A stretch of DNA of 54,441 nucleotides. Origin: Pseudocoprococcus catus. GTDB lineage: Bacteria > Bacillota > Clostridia > Lachnospirales > Lachnospiraceae. Shown here piece after piece: positions 36,881 through 45,592 of the stretch. The DNA is taken from the NCBI RefSeq assembly GCF_902381825.1, contig NZ_LR698973.1, forward strand, positions 1,351,042 to 1,405,482, written 5' to 3'. Position 1 is the stretch's first letter. Each line of letters opens with the position of its first letter. The position numbers and the translations under genes are program-made. The notes beneath the pieces are model-generated. The model saw only the letters and a list, made by a program, of their open reading frames with translations, was not told where the DNA came from and made no database searches.

Positions 36881-38533
36881 ATGCAGATATATAAAGGTAA
36901 AAGTGTTTTTGGCGGTATTGCCATTGGTAAGATCAGTGTTTACAAAAAAGATGAACAGCTTGTTAAGCGTGTCAAAATTGAAGATGCAGATGCAGAAATG
37001 GAGAGATACACAGCTGCCCGTAATACTGCGGCTGCACAGCTTCAGAAGTTGTATGATAAAGCGTTAAAAGAAGTAGGCGAGGCTAATGCCGCTATTTTTG
37101 AAGTGCATCAGATGATGCTTGAAGATGAAGATTACAATGAATCTGTTGAGAACATTATCCGTTCCCAGATGGTGAATGCGGAATATGCGGTTGCCTCCAC
37201 AGCAGATAATTTTGCCCAGATGTTTGAGGCCATGGACGATGATTATATGCGCGGCCGTGCGGCAGATGTCAGAGATATTTCAGAACGTGTGATCACTGTT
37301 CTGGCAGGCGGTGCAGGCGGCGGCCTTGATTCTGATGAACCTGTTATCATTGCAGCAGACGATCTGGCACCATCAGAAACCGTTCAGCTGGATAAGGATA
37401 AGGTTTTATCCTTCGTTACAGCCCACGGTTCAGAAAATTCCCATACGGCTATTCTTGCACGTACCATGGGTATTCCGGCATTGATAGGTACCGGTATTGA
37501 TCTGGATGAGTCCGTTGACGGCAAGCTTGGCATTGTAGATGGCACCAATGGTGTTGTTTATGTTGATCCGGATGCTGAACTGCTGGAAGAAATGAAGAAG
37601 AAACAGCAGGAAGAGCAGGAGAAAAAACGTCTGCTCCAGACATTAAAGGGCAAAGAAAATATTACACTTGACGGCCAGAAAGTGATGCTGTATGCTAATG
37701 TAGGTAATATCAAGGATCTCGGTATTGCGCTGCAGAATGATGCAGGCGGTATCGGACTCTTTAGAAGTGAATTTATCTATCTGGGACAGGATCATTATCC
37801 GACAGAAGAGGAACAGTTCCAGATTTATAAGACTGTGGCAGAGACCATGGCCGGAAGAAGAGTTATCATCCGTACATTGGATATCGGTGCTGACAAGCAG
37901 TGCGATTACTTTGAACTGGACAAAGAGGACAATCCTGCAATGGGGCTCCGTGCCATCCGTATCTGTCTGACACGTCCGGAGATTTTCAAGACACAGTTGC
38001 GTGCGCTTTTCAGAGCCAGTGTTTACGGCAATATCAACATCATGTATCCGATGATCATCAGCGTTGATGAGGTCCGTCAGATCAAAGCCATTGTTGAAGA
38101 AGTGAAGGCCGAACTGAAAGAACAGGGAATTGAATACGGCAATCCGGCACAGGGTATCATGATCGAGACACCGGCCTCTGTGATGATGAGCCGGGAATTG
38201 GCAGAAGAAGTAGATTTCTTCAGTATCGGTACCAATGACCTGACACAGTATACACTGGCCATCGACCGTCAGAATTCAAAACTTGACAAGTTTTTTGATT
38301 CCCACCATCCGGCAGTCCTTCGTATGATTCAGATGACCGTTGAGAATGCTCACAAGGCAGGTATCTGGTGCGGTATCTGCGGTGAATTGGGTGCGGATCA
38401 GACTTTGACAAAGGATTTCCTGGCGATGGGTGTCGATGAGCTTTCTGTATCTCCGGGAAGTATTCTTCCACTTCGTAGGATTATCCTTGAGACCGATGTC
38501 GAAGCGTATAAGAAGACAAAGCAGGAAAAATAA
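36881..38533 (+). CDS. ptsI: PTS enzyme I
   Basis: Phosphoenolpyruvate-protein phosphotransferase, 550 residues, which starts the PTS relay by phosphorylating HPr at His15. The swivelling domain carries the phospho-His in HGSENSHTAILARTMGIPAL (about 185-205). The PEP barrel shows GGIGLFRSEFIYL near 287-300, MIETPASVMMSRELA, SIGTNDLTQYTLA near 450, and the reactive Cys in CGICGELGAD near 490-500. The coiled linker (LLEEMKKKQQEEQEKKRLLQ is within it) is charged and helical, as usual. GGAGGAG precedes the ATG. Third component of the local fructose PTS set. Confidence 0.96.
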   Translation: MQIYKGKSVFGGIAIGKISVYKKDEQLVKRVKIEDADAEMERYTAARNTAAAQLQKLYDKALKEVGEANAAIFEVHQMMLEDEDYNESVENIIRSQMVNAEYAVASTADNFAQMFEAMDDDYMRGRAADVRDISERVITVLAGGAGGGLDSDEPVIIAADDLAPSETVQLDKDKVLSFVTAHGSENSHTAILARTMGIPALIGTGIDLDESVDGKLGIVDGTNGVVYVDPDAELLEEMKKKQQEEQEKKRLLQTLKGKENITLDGQKVMLYANVGNIKDLGIALQNDAGGIGLFRSEFIYLGQDHYPTEEEQFQIYKTVAETMAGRRVIIRTLDIGADKQCDYFELDKEDNPAMGLRAIRICLTRPEIFKTQLRALFRASVYGNINIMYPMIISVDEVRQIKAIVEEVKAELKEQGIEYGNPAQGIMIETPASVMMSRELAEEVDFFSIGTNDLTQYTLAIDRQNSKLDKFFDSHHPAVLRMIQMTVENAHKAGIWCGICGELGADQTLTKDFLAMGVDELSVSPGSILPLRRIILETDVEAYKKTKQEK

Positions 38534-38700
38534 TACAGGATTAAATCAACATAAACAGATGAAGGATGTTTCCCATTTGCAAATGAAGATTAAAATAGGC
38601 AACAGATTAATTCAGACTGCGTCACCATCAGGTGGCGCTGTCTTTGCAGAGTAGAAGAAGTAACTGCGAGGGTACAACGCAGCTGCAAGAAGAGGAAATT

Positions 38701-39441
38701 ATGTTGACAGAGCAACGATATGAAACAATTTTACGAATGTTGGATGAAAGAGGAAGTGTGACGGTCACAGAACTGAAAGACCTGCTGGATGCTTCGGAAT
38801 CTACGGTGCGCCGTGATATCACAGCTCTTGGCAAAGCCGGCCGTTTGATCAAGGTTTTTGGCGGGGCCGTTGCGATGGAGCATATTATGACAGGCAGCGA
38901 ACCGACGGTGGCTCAGAAGGTAGAAGTGAATAAGGAAGAAAAGTGTCGGATCGCGTCTTATGCAGCCAGACTGATCGAACCGGAAGACTTTATTTTCCTG
39001 GATGCCGGTACCACAACGGGATACATGCTGGATTATCTGGAGGAGAAAAACGCTACATTTGTCACCAATGCGGTGGTGCATGCCCAGAAGCTGGCCGAGA
39101 TGGGGATGAAAGTGCTGTTGGTAGGCGGTGAGCTGAAGAGTTCCACAGAAGCGATTGTCGGGGCCCAGGCGACGGAGATGATCCGTCGGTATCATTTCAC
39201 GAAGGGATTTTTCGGTACCAACGGTGTGACGAAGAAAACGGGATTTACCACACCGGAAGCCAGTGAAGCGGTTGTCAAAGAAATCGCTATGGCTCATTGC
39301 CGCGACCGATATGTTCTTGCGGATCATGACAAATTCGGCAAAGTCAGTTCCGTAACCTTTGGAGCTTTTCAATCGGCAATTATCCTGACGGACCGCAAAG
39401 TTCCGGGAATTGAGGACGCCGGGAATGTGATTGTGGTATAA
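38701..39441 (+). CDS. DeoR-family regulator
   Basis: Transcription regulator, 246 residues, with an N-terminal DeoR helix-turn-helix (LTEQRYETILRMLDERGSV, VTELKDLLDASESTVRRDI) and a C-terminal sugar-phosphate-sensing domain (DAGTTTGYML near 100, GFFGTNGVTKKTGFTTPEA near 175-195, VLADHDKFG). It resembles FruR-type repressors that sense fructose 1-phosphate. ATG 38701 has GAAGAGG upstream; the open frame to 38632 is not family-like. It follows ptsI by 167 bases, and the tandem decamers at 33507 are its likely operator. Confidence 0.88.
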   Translation: MLTEQRYETILRMLDERGSVTVTELKDLLDASESTVRRDITALGKAGRLIKVFGGAVAMEHIMTGSEPTVAQKVEVNKEEKCRIASYAARLIEPEDFIFLDAGTTTGYMLDYLEEKNATFVTNAVVHAQKLAEMGMKVLLVGGELKSSTEAIVGAQATEMIRRYHFTKGFFGTNGVTKKTGFTTPEASEAVVKEIAMAHCRDRYVLADHDKFGKVSSVTFGAFQSAIILTDRKVPGIEDAGNVIVV

Positions 39442-39494
39442 AGAGAATGAAATATTGCTGGCACGGAGTATCAGCAAAATAAATTATGAAAAAT

Positions 39495-39541
39495 AAAAAT
39501 CCACTTTTGTAGAAAAATCTATGAAAGTGGATTTATTTTTC
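39495..39541 (+). terminator. terminator after the DeoR gene
   Basis: AAATCCACTTT (39497-39507) pairs with AAAGTGGATTT (39524-39534), followed by ATTTTTC. Confidence 0.8.
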
Positions 39542-39614
39542 AAAAGTGAAAAAAGATCGATGTTCTATGATATAATAAATCCATTGGATCAATTTTAAGG
39601 AGGACAATTTCTGA

Positions 39615-40367
39615 ATGAAAAAAAGAATTTTGGCGGTTATGATGACAGCGGCTATGGTGCTGGGAGCGCTTACAGGCTGTGGTCAGTCTTCTAAGGATGA
39701 TAAGACAGAATCAGCCACAGCAGCAGAAACAGAAACTATCAGCTATGATGTACTGACCCAGGTGCGTGTAGGGTACATGCCGAATTATGAATCTCTCTGG
39801 GAAGTGGCCACAGCGATTAATAAAGGTTATTTTGAAGAGCAGGGACTGGATATCAAGTTATCTTCTTTTCAGGTTGACGAGGCGGGAATAGGGTTAATGG
39901 CATCAGGGTCTGTTGATGTGGCTTATATCGGAGCGGATGTGCATAAGCGGTGTATTGAAGGCGCGGCGCAGATTTTCTGCAGTAGCTTGAAGGTTTCCGG
40001 TGAGACTGCCGATTGCCAGGGCTGGGGATGCCTGCCGGGTTATGCGGAGGCCAACAAGGATATCCTTGTGAGATTTACAAAGGCACTTTATAAGGCTATG
40101 GATTATGGCTCACAGGAAGCCAACTATGATGAAGTGGCCGGTTATGTTGCGGATATCTGCGGTGCAGATAAAGCAACTGAATTGGAACAGGCAAAAGAAG
40201 GCAACTGGATTGACAGCAAGACACTTCTTCAGTATCTGGGAGACGGTACATTGAAGAAATACTATGAAAGCCAGCAGAAGAATTTCATCGATGCTGGTGA
40301 TGTGGACAAGAAAGTACCGATTGAAGATTATGTACTGTTTGATGTGATGGAAGAAGCCGGCAAATAG
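39615..40367 (+). CDS. orphan binding-protein paralogue with internal deletion
   Basis: A 250-residue lipoprotein, clearly related to the 364-residue binding protein at 24048 along both ends: MKKRILAVMMTAAMVLGALTGC signal, NYESLWEVATAINKGYF, SGSVDVAYIG and the whole C-terminus to IEDYVLFDVMEEAGK. Between the shared anchors IFC (residues 120-122) and ADC (132-134) it has only nine residues, whereas the full-length protein has 108, so 99 residues (the middle domain of the bilobed fold) are missing in frame. AAGGAGG precedes the start, and a TATAAT lies at 39571. No permease or ATPase is adjacent. It may be a decaying duplicate or a reduced binder; the frame and ribosome site are intact. Confidence 0.8.
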   Translation: MKKRILAVMMTAAMVLGALTGCGQSSKDDKTESATAAETETISYDVLTQVRVGYMPNYESLWEVATAINKGYFEEQGLDIKLSSFQVDEAGIGLMASGSVDVAYIGADVHKRCIEGAAQIFCSSLKVSGETADCQGWGCLPGYAEANKDILVRFTKALYKAMDYGSQEANYDEVAGYVADICGADKATELEQAKEGNWIDSKTLLQYLGDGTLKKYYESQQKNFIDAGDVDKKVPIEDYVLFDVMEEAGK

Positions 40368-40492
40368 TGTTTTATAACTTTATAAATGAGTGAAGAAAGA
40401 GATGAACAAATCGGAAATGGATGCGTTTGTCTCTTTTTTTGTGGAAATTAAATGTGTAAAATTGAATACATAATACAAAATACTAATATTTG

Positions 40493-40513
40493 AATTGAAT
40501 ACTGTATACAATT
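40493..40513. promoter_or_regulatory. near-perfect palindromic operator at the ldh promoter
   Basis: The 21 bases AATTGAATACTGTATACAATT are symmetric at nine of ten positions about a central T. They cover the -35 box and half the spacer. A half copy ATTGAATAC occurs at 40462-40470. It is not a Rex site. Confidence 0.6.
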
Positions 40514-40523
40514 ATGGTATAAT
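40495..40523 (+). promoter_or_regulatory. promoter for ldh
   Basis: TTGAAT at 40495-40500 and TATAAT at 40518-40523 with a 17-base spacer, 48 bases before ldh. Confidence 0.75.
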
Positions 40524-40571
40524 CAAATTACAAAAGAGATAAAACATTATTTGACATAAGGAGGTACCGTT

Positions 40572-41525
40572 ATGGGTAGAGAGATTAATCAGAGAAAAGC
40601 AGCGATTATTGGTTGTGGTTTTGTTGGTTCAGCAACAGCATTTACATTAATGCAGAGTCAGCTTTTTTCAGAACTTGTTTTGGTAGATGTAGATTTTGAT
40701 AAGGCAGACGGAGAAGCAAAAGATATTGCTCATGGTATTCCTTTTGCGGGTCAGATGAAAATACATGCAGGGGTCTATGAAGATTTGAGTGATGCGGCTA
40801 TTATTATTGTGACTGCCGGAGCCGGTCAGAAGCCGGGAGAGACAAGATTGGATTTGGTGCATAAGAATGTGGCGATTTATGAAAGTATTATTCCGAGAAT
40901 TGCAGAACAGAATAAGGATGCGATATTACTGATTGTTTCCAATCCGGTAGATATTCTGACTTATACAGCTTTGAAACTCAGCGGCTATCCTGAGAATCGT
41001 GTACTTGGTTCAGGAACGGTTCTGGATACAGCACGATTAAAATATGCTCTTGGTGAGCATTTGAGTGTAGACAGCCGGAGTGTCCATTCTTTCATTATCG
41101 GTGAACATGGTGACAGTGAGATTGCCGTATGGAGCAGTGCCAATGTGGCAGGTGTGCCGTTAGACCAGTTCTGCGAGATGAGAGGCCACTATAATCATGA
41201 GACAGCTATGAAGGAAATTGCAGAATCTGTTAAAAACAGCGCTTACGAAATTATTGCCAAGAAGCATGCCACTTATTATGGCATTGCAATGTCTGTAAAA
41301 CGTATCTGCGAGTGCATTATGCGCAATGAAAAGTCTGTTATGCCGGTATCTTCAATGATGCATGGTGAGTATGGCATTGAGGGAATGTGTCTGAGCATGC
41401 CGGCTGTTGTCGGCAGTGAGGGTGTAGAGACTCATGTGCCGATTACTATGAACGAAGAGGAAACAAAGAAACTGCAGGAATCAGCAGCAACATTGAAAGA
41501 GATTATTGAGGATATTAAACTGTAA
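40572..41525 (+). CDS. ldh: L-lactate dehydrogenase
   Basis: NAD-dependent L-lactate dehydrogenase, 317 residues, reducing pyruvate to L-lactate. The Rossmann start is AAIIGCGFVGSATAFTL. The specificity loop GAGQKPGETRLDL carries the Gln that selects lactate over malate and the mobile Arg. GTVLDTARL holds the carboxylate-binding Arg, and GEHGDSE the catalytic His. AAGGAGG precedes the ATG. A single gene with its own operator-covered promoter and terminator. The residues are standard, so no special substrate is suggested despite the LarA-like gene elsewhere in the window. Confidence 0.92.
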   Translation: MGREINQRKAAIIGCGFVGSATAFTLMQSQLFSELVLVDVDFDKADGEAKDIAHGIPFAGQMKIHAGVYEDLSDAAIIIVTAGAGQKPGETRLDLVHKNVAIYESIIPRIAEQNKDAILLIVSNPVDILTYTALKLSGYPENRVLGSGTVLDTARLKYALGEHLSVDSRSVHSFIIGEHGDSEIAVWSSANVAGVPLDQFCEMRGHYNHETAMKEIAESVKNSAYEIIAKKHATYYGIAMSVKRICECIMRNEKSVMPVSSMMHGEYGIEGMCLSMPAVVGSEGVETHVPITMNEEETKKLQESAATLKEIIEDIKL

Positions 41526-41560
41526 AAATCTTAGATGGCATAAGGAATAATGAGTAAATG

Positions 41561-41602
41561 AGCCGGGAGAACACAATTTTGTGAAGCTCCCGGCTTTTCT
41601 AT
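41561..41602 (+). terminator. terminator after ldh
   Basis: AGCCGGGAG (41561-41569) pairs with CTCCCGGCT (41587-41595), with extra CACAA/TTGTG pairing in the loop, then TTTCTATT. It may also serve the convergent thi operon. Confidence 0.8.
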
Positions 41603-41670
41603 TAATGATAATATACGCATATGCGTAAAGTAAAACAAGATAATATGGAAAGATAATGCAAACCAGAAAT

Positions 41671-42771
41671 TTACTGTGGAATATCCGTTACCAGTGCGTC
41701 GATATTAGCAGCTTTTGTGATGATGCCCATCTTCAGCAGCCAGTCAGCTGTATTCTGCCAGCTTTCTTTGTTGATAGTCAGGAAGTCAGCGCTGTTGTCA
41801 GCCATCAGAGGAAGAAGGATTTCCATACTTTTTTCTTCAACTTCTGAATCCAGAGGATAGTTGGCTTTGTCCTGGTTGTTCAGAAGAATCTGCAGGCAGC
41901 CCTGTGGATCGTCAAGGACATCCTGGAAGCCTTTTCTGGAAGCGCGGATGAAGCGGGCCAGTTTGTCACTTTCGTTTTTGACCTGATTTTCACCGGTGAC
42001 AAGGACAAGCTCTTCATAATCCGGACAGCCTTCTTTTGTAATATCGAAATAAGTCACGTCGTAGCCCTCTTTCTGAAGAGCTGGATATTCGTGGTTAATG
42101 TAGGTACCGATGACAGCGTCTACATTGCCGCTGATCAGGGATGTATTGAGGTCGAAGCCCACATCCTGCATTGTCACATCGTCATAGGAGAGTCCATTGT
42201 GTTCCATCATCGCTTTGACAAAATATTCATTGTCGACAGTGCCCGGATAGCCGATGATTTTGCCTTTCAGGTCTTTGGCACAGGTAATGTTGCTGGATTT
42301 CATAGACATGACGATGTTCAGCGGATGCTGCACAATTGTACCGAGGATCTTGACAGGAACATCCTGATTTGTTGCAGTAGAGATGATGTTTGGCTGGTAG
42401 TAGAGACCGGCATCCGCCTGTCCGGCCGCTGTCATCGTGATGGCATCATTTGTATTGGCCGGGAACTGTACATGTACATTCAGTCCTTCTTCTGCATAGT
42501 AGCCCTTCTCGATGGCAGTATAGATAAAGGAATGAACAGCATTCGGATACCAGTCAAGGACAATGCTGAAATCTTCAAGGTCACCGTTGGATGCTGTGCT
42601 TTCAGCAGCCTCTGAAGATGCTGTGTCAGCCTGTGTTTCAGCAGTACTTTCTGAAGCATTTGAAGCAGCCTCAGTGGTAGATGTGCTTGCGGAAGAATTG
42701 CCGCAGGCAGCCATGGAAAGCGCCATAGCAGCAGTCAGTAAAATTGCAGATAATTTTTTCATCTTTTTCAT
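41671..42771 (-). CDS. thiY: ThiY-like pyrimidine-binding lipoprotein
   Basis: Solute-binding lipoprotein of the NMT1/THI5 group, 366 residues, predicted to bind a thiamine pyrimidine precursor such as N-formyl-4-amino-5-aminomethyl-2-methylpyrimidine. The signal ends in MAAC, then a Ser/Thr/Ala/Glu linker. The ThiY hallmark FSIVLDWYPNAVHSFIYTAIEKGYY begins near residue 68 (DWxPNxxH is typical). Further motifs are AGQADAGLYY and LKGKIIGYPGTVDNEYFVKA. Last gene of the tenA operon, 60 bases after the M20 hydrolase. AAAGGGG precedes the ATG. Placement behind a TPP riboswitch supports the role. Confidence 0.85.
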   Translation of the reverse strand: MKKMKKLSAILLTAAMALSMAACGNSSASTSTTEAASNASESTAETQADTASSEAAESTASNGDLEDFSIVLDWYPNAVHSFIYTAIEKGYYAEEGLNVHVQFPANTNDAITMTAAGQADAGLYYQPNIISTATNQDVPVKILGTIVQHPLNIVMSMKSSNITCAKDLKGKIIGYPGTVDNEYFVKAMMEHNGLSYDDVTMQDVGFDLNTSLISGNVDAVIGTYINHEYPALQKEGYDVTYFDITKEGCPDYEELVLVTGENQVKNESDKLARFIRASRKGFQDVLDDPQGCLQILLNNQDKANYPLDSEVEEKSMEILLPLMADNSADFLTINKESWQNTADWLLKMGIITKAANIDALVTDIPQ

Positions 42772-42830
42772 ATAGTATAACCCCTTTGTTTTATTAGTGA
42801 TCGCTTAGAATTGACATCTAAGCCACTGAA

Positions 42831-44009
42831 TTATTGTTCTTCTTTCATAATACCCAGCATAGCCGCAAAAAGTGCGGTTTTCTCGGTGATTGTTGGAATA
42901 TAGACCTTTTCCTCGGTTGTGTGCATGCCGGATTCCACAGGACCGAATGCGTCAACGGCCGGCACACCGAAGGAATAGAACCAGTTGGCATCTGTTGCTG
43001 TCGGTTCGGCAATTTCTTCCATGGTAATACCAAGGAGCTGACCTGCTTTTTCAGCAATCTGGAAAGCTTTGTGGCCCATTTCGTTCTTCTCGAGGGCAGG
43101 GAACAGAATACGATGTGAAACAGTTGTTTCACATACAGGATCTTCGTTGGAAGCAGCCAGAGATTCGATATTGGCTTCGGCTTCGGCAAAGGAAGGACCG
43201 TTATCAGGAAGGCCTGCTACACAGAATTCCATATGGGCATCACCGGCAACGATACCATTCGGACGTCCGCCGGAGATTGGAGCTACATTATAGTAGATCT
43301 CCCTGTCATAGTCATTGAAGCTGTACAGCTTGAGAATCTTATGAGCCAGTTCCTTGACGGCACTGTGCCCTGCCATGTAAGCACCGCCTGCATGGGCTTC
43401 AACGCCTTTGATATCCAGAGCACCCAAGATAACCCCTTTACGCTGGCTGACAACACCGTAACCTTTGTCTGTTTTGGCTGCACTCTCGAAGATGTAAGCA
43501 CATTCTGTACCAGGTGCTTCTTTCTCGAAGACCTTGCGGCTGGTAATGGAACCGATTTCTTCATCGCAGCTGTAGAGCATAACGATTTCTTTGTTTGGCA
43601 GTAAGCCTAATTCGCTGGCGATCTTGACAGCATAGGCAGAAACGGCGAACCCGGCTTTGCAGTCACCGCTTCCCAGGCCGTGGAGCCAGTTGTCTTCATC
43701 GACATAAGGCGGGAATTTGGCAGCATAGCCAACAGGGAAGACGGTATCCATATGCGAATTCAGGATGATCTTGCCTTCCGGATGTTCCGGTTTGATGCGG
43801 GCGATCAGATGGGTGCCGCATCCTTCAAAGAACATTTCTTCCATTGTCACACCGGGGATGGTTTCAAGGACAGCCCGGGCCATATCAATGACCTGCCTAT
43901 TGCCTTCCACATAATTCGACTCACTGTCAACGGCGGTGAAGCGCATCAGCAAATCTACCTGCTCCTGCAGATAACCTTCTGCTAATTCTTTGATTTTGTT
44001 GATATCCAT
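42831..44009 (-). CDS. M20-family metallohydrolase in the thiamine salvage operon
   Basis: Zinc hydrolase of the ArgE/DapE/CPG2 group, 392 residues. Zinc and catalytic residues: His86 and Asp88 (SHMDTVFP), Asp116 (GSGDCKAG), Glu150-Glu151 (CDEEIGS), Glu175 (IFESAA) and a C-terminal His (SGMHTTEEKVY). Overall it looks like the carboxypeptidase G2 branch. In Bacillus the M20 enzyme YlmB deformylates formylaminopyrimidine before TenA acts; the same position here (between transporter genes, with tenA) suggests the same job, although the branch may differ. Start ATG at 44009 has AAAGGAG upstream; the frame runs to 44054 without signal. Confidence 0.8.
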   Translation of the reverse strand: MDINKIKELAEGYLQEQVDLLMRFTAVDSESNYVEGNRQVIDMARAVLETIPGVTMEEMFFEGCGTHLIARIKPEHPEGKIILNSHMDTVFPVGYAAKFPPYVDEDNWLHGLGSGDCKAGFAVSAYAVKIASELGLLPNKEIVMLYSCDEEIGSITSRKVFEKEAPGTECAYIFESAAKTDKGYGVVSQRKGVILGALDIKGVEAHAGGAYMAGHSAVKELAHKILKLYSFNDYDREIYYNVAPISGGRPNGIVAGDAHMEFCVAGLPDNGPSFAEAEANIESLAASNEDPVCETTVSHRILFPALEKNEMGHKAFQIAEKAGQLLGITMEEIAEPTATDANWFYSFGVPAVDAFGPVESGMHTTEEKVYIPTITEKTALFAAMLGIMKEEQ

Positions 44010-44063
44010 TTGTAAAACTCCTTTCATAGAGGGTGTTGTTCTAAAGGTGTTCAATCATTGTAT

Positions 44064-44807
44064 TTACAGTTCTTTTCGCCATGGGATCGCAATTCTTTCT
44101 ATAATACCGACAATCGCGACGATCAACATAGCTACTGCGGATAATAAGACAATCGGGGCGAAGACACCGGCACCATCCAACTGTGTCAGCATACGTTTAC
44201 TGAAATAACCAAGACCACTCTGGGCACCCAGCCATTCTCCGATGGCTGCACCGATGATACTGATCGGAATCGCCATTTTGATGGCTGAGAAGAAATAAGG
44301 CAGTGCATTCGGCAGTTTCAATTTCATGAAAATATCCATTTTGCTGGCATTGAAACTGAGCATCAATTCCTCCATTTCACGTTTCGTGGACTGGAAACCG
44401 TCATAAACCGTAATGGTGATCGGGAAAAAGGTCATCAGTACCGTTACCAGAACTTTGCTCCAGATGGAATAGCCGAACCAGAGAACAAACAACGGTGCAA
44501 TGGCTGTTGTCGGGATTGTCTGGGAGGCGATGACCAGCGGGTAAAGGGTACGGCGGACGCCTTCATGCATGTCCATGGCGATAGCCAGTGCAAGACCCAG
44601 GACGATGGAGATACCGAGACCGATGAAGGTAACGGACATAGTAGCCGGCAGGTGGACCATGAACAGCGGTTCACGCAGCTCCCATAACTTCTGGATAACC
44701 TGAATCGGTGTCGGAAGAATATAGGCGGCATTGATGCCAAGTGCCAATGCCTGCCAGCCGATTAAAAGAAGAAAAAAGAGAATCAGCGGCGGTAAATATT
44801 TTCTCAT
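44064..44807 (-). CDS. thiX: ThiX-like ABC permease
   Basis: Membrane permease of the TauC/ThiX group, 247 residues with about six helices. EAA-like loop SFNASKMDIFMKLKLPNALPYFFSAIKMAIPISIIG includes the signature near 150-185; FVLWFGYSIWSKVLVTVLMTFFPITI precedes it. Its start overlaps the ATPase stop by four bases (ATGA type), a clear translational coupling. Works with the ATPase at 44804 and the lipoprotein at 41671. Confidence 0.88.
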   Translation of the reverse strand: MRKYLPPLILFFLLLIGWQALALGINAAYILPTPIQVIQKLWELREPLFMVHLPATMSVTFIGLGISIVLGLALAIAMDMHEGVRRTLYPLVIASQTIPTTAIAPLFVLWFGYSIWSKVLVTVLMTFFPITITVYDGFQSTKREMEELMLSFNASKMDIFMKLKLPNALPYFFSAIKMAIPISIIGAAIGEWLGAQSGLGYFSKRMLTQLDGAGVFAPIVLLSAVAMLIVAIVGIIERIAIPWRKEL

Positions 44808-45556
44808 ATGATCACCTGCCTTCTCAACTGATCGATCAGATATTCTTTTAATTCGACAATCTCCGGTCGCCCCATATCATTGCGGTTTCTAGGATAATCC
44901 ATAGGAACCTTTAGAACTTCCAGCTCATGGATCGGTGTCTGTTTGACCAGATAAATTTTGCTGGACATAAAGATGGCTTCTTCTACGTCATGGGTGATGA
45001 ACATAATTGTTTTGTGGAAATGCTGCCATTGCTTCAGCAGCCATTCCTGCATGTTGATTCGGGTTAATGCATCCAGTGCGCTGAAGGGCTCATCTAAGAG
45101 CAGAAGATCAGCATCTGTTAAAAGTGTTCGGGCAAAAGAGATACGCTGACGCATACCGCCGGACAAATCCTTTGGATACTTGGCGGCATAATCAGAAAGT
45201 CCGACTTCCTTCAGAATATCAGAAACACGCTGTGTCTGTTCTGACTGAGGTACTTTGGCAATTTCCATGGGAAGGCATAGATTCTTCTCAATGGTGCGCC
45301 ATGGAAAGAGCAGGTCCTTCTGAGGCATATAGCCTGCAGCATGTTTCACGGAAGCAATATCCTGCCCGTTCAGAAGGATATTGCCGCTTTTTCTTTTCAA
45401 AAGGCCGTTGGTCAGCTTGAAGATCGTACTCTTTCCGCAGCCGCTGATACCGATAATGGAAATAAACTCCTCGGGCTCCACGGTAAAGGAAAGATCGTCA
45501 ATGATATTGAAATCTTCGCTGTCATATTGAAAGGTGACATGTTGAAATTCTAACAT
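44804..45556 (-). CDS. thiZ: ThiZ-like ABC ATPase
   Basis: ABC ATPase, 250 residues. Walker A is GISGCGKST near 36-44, signature LSGGMRQRISFARTL near 132-146, Walker B LLLLDEPFSALD near 151-162 and H-loop ITHDVEEA near 184. Second gene of the tenA operon, 36 bases after tenA. It energises the ThiX permease. Confidence 0.9.
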   Translation of the reverse strand: MLEFQHVTFQYDSEDFNIIDDLSFTVEPEEFISIIGISGCGKSTIFKLTNGLLKRKSGNILLNGQDIASVKHAAGYMPQKDLLFPWRTIEKNLCLPMEIAKVPQSEQTQRVSDILKEVGLSDYAAKYPKDLSGGMRQRISFARTLLTDADLLLLDEPFSALDALTRINMQEWLLKQWQHFHKTIMFITHDVEEAIFMSSKIYLVKQTPIHELEVLKVPMDYPRNRNDMGRPEIVELKEYLIDQLRRQVII

Positions 45557-45592
45557 TTTAGAATACTCCTTGGTAAAAGTTTTGCGTGCGGT

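Noticed and set aside
36828..37067. 79-residue open frame at the ptsH-ptsI junction
   Set aside because: It overlaps the terminator and the ptsI start in another frame; no ribosome site or homology.
40493..40523. Rex (redox) site at the ldh promoter
   Set aside because: The palindrome reads ATTGAATAC...GTATACAAT and does not contain TTGTTAA/TTAACAA arms.
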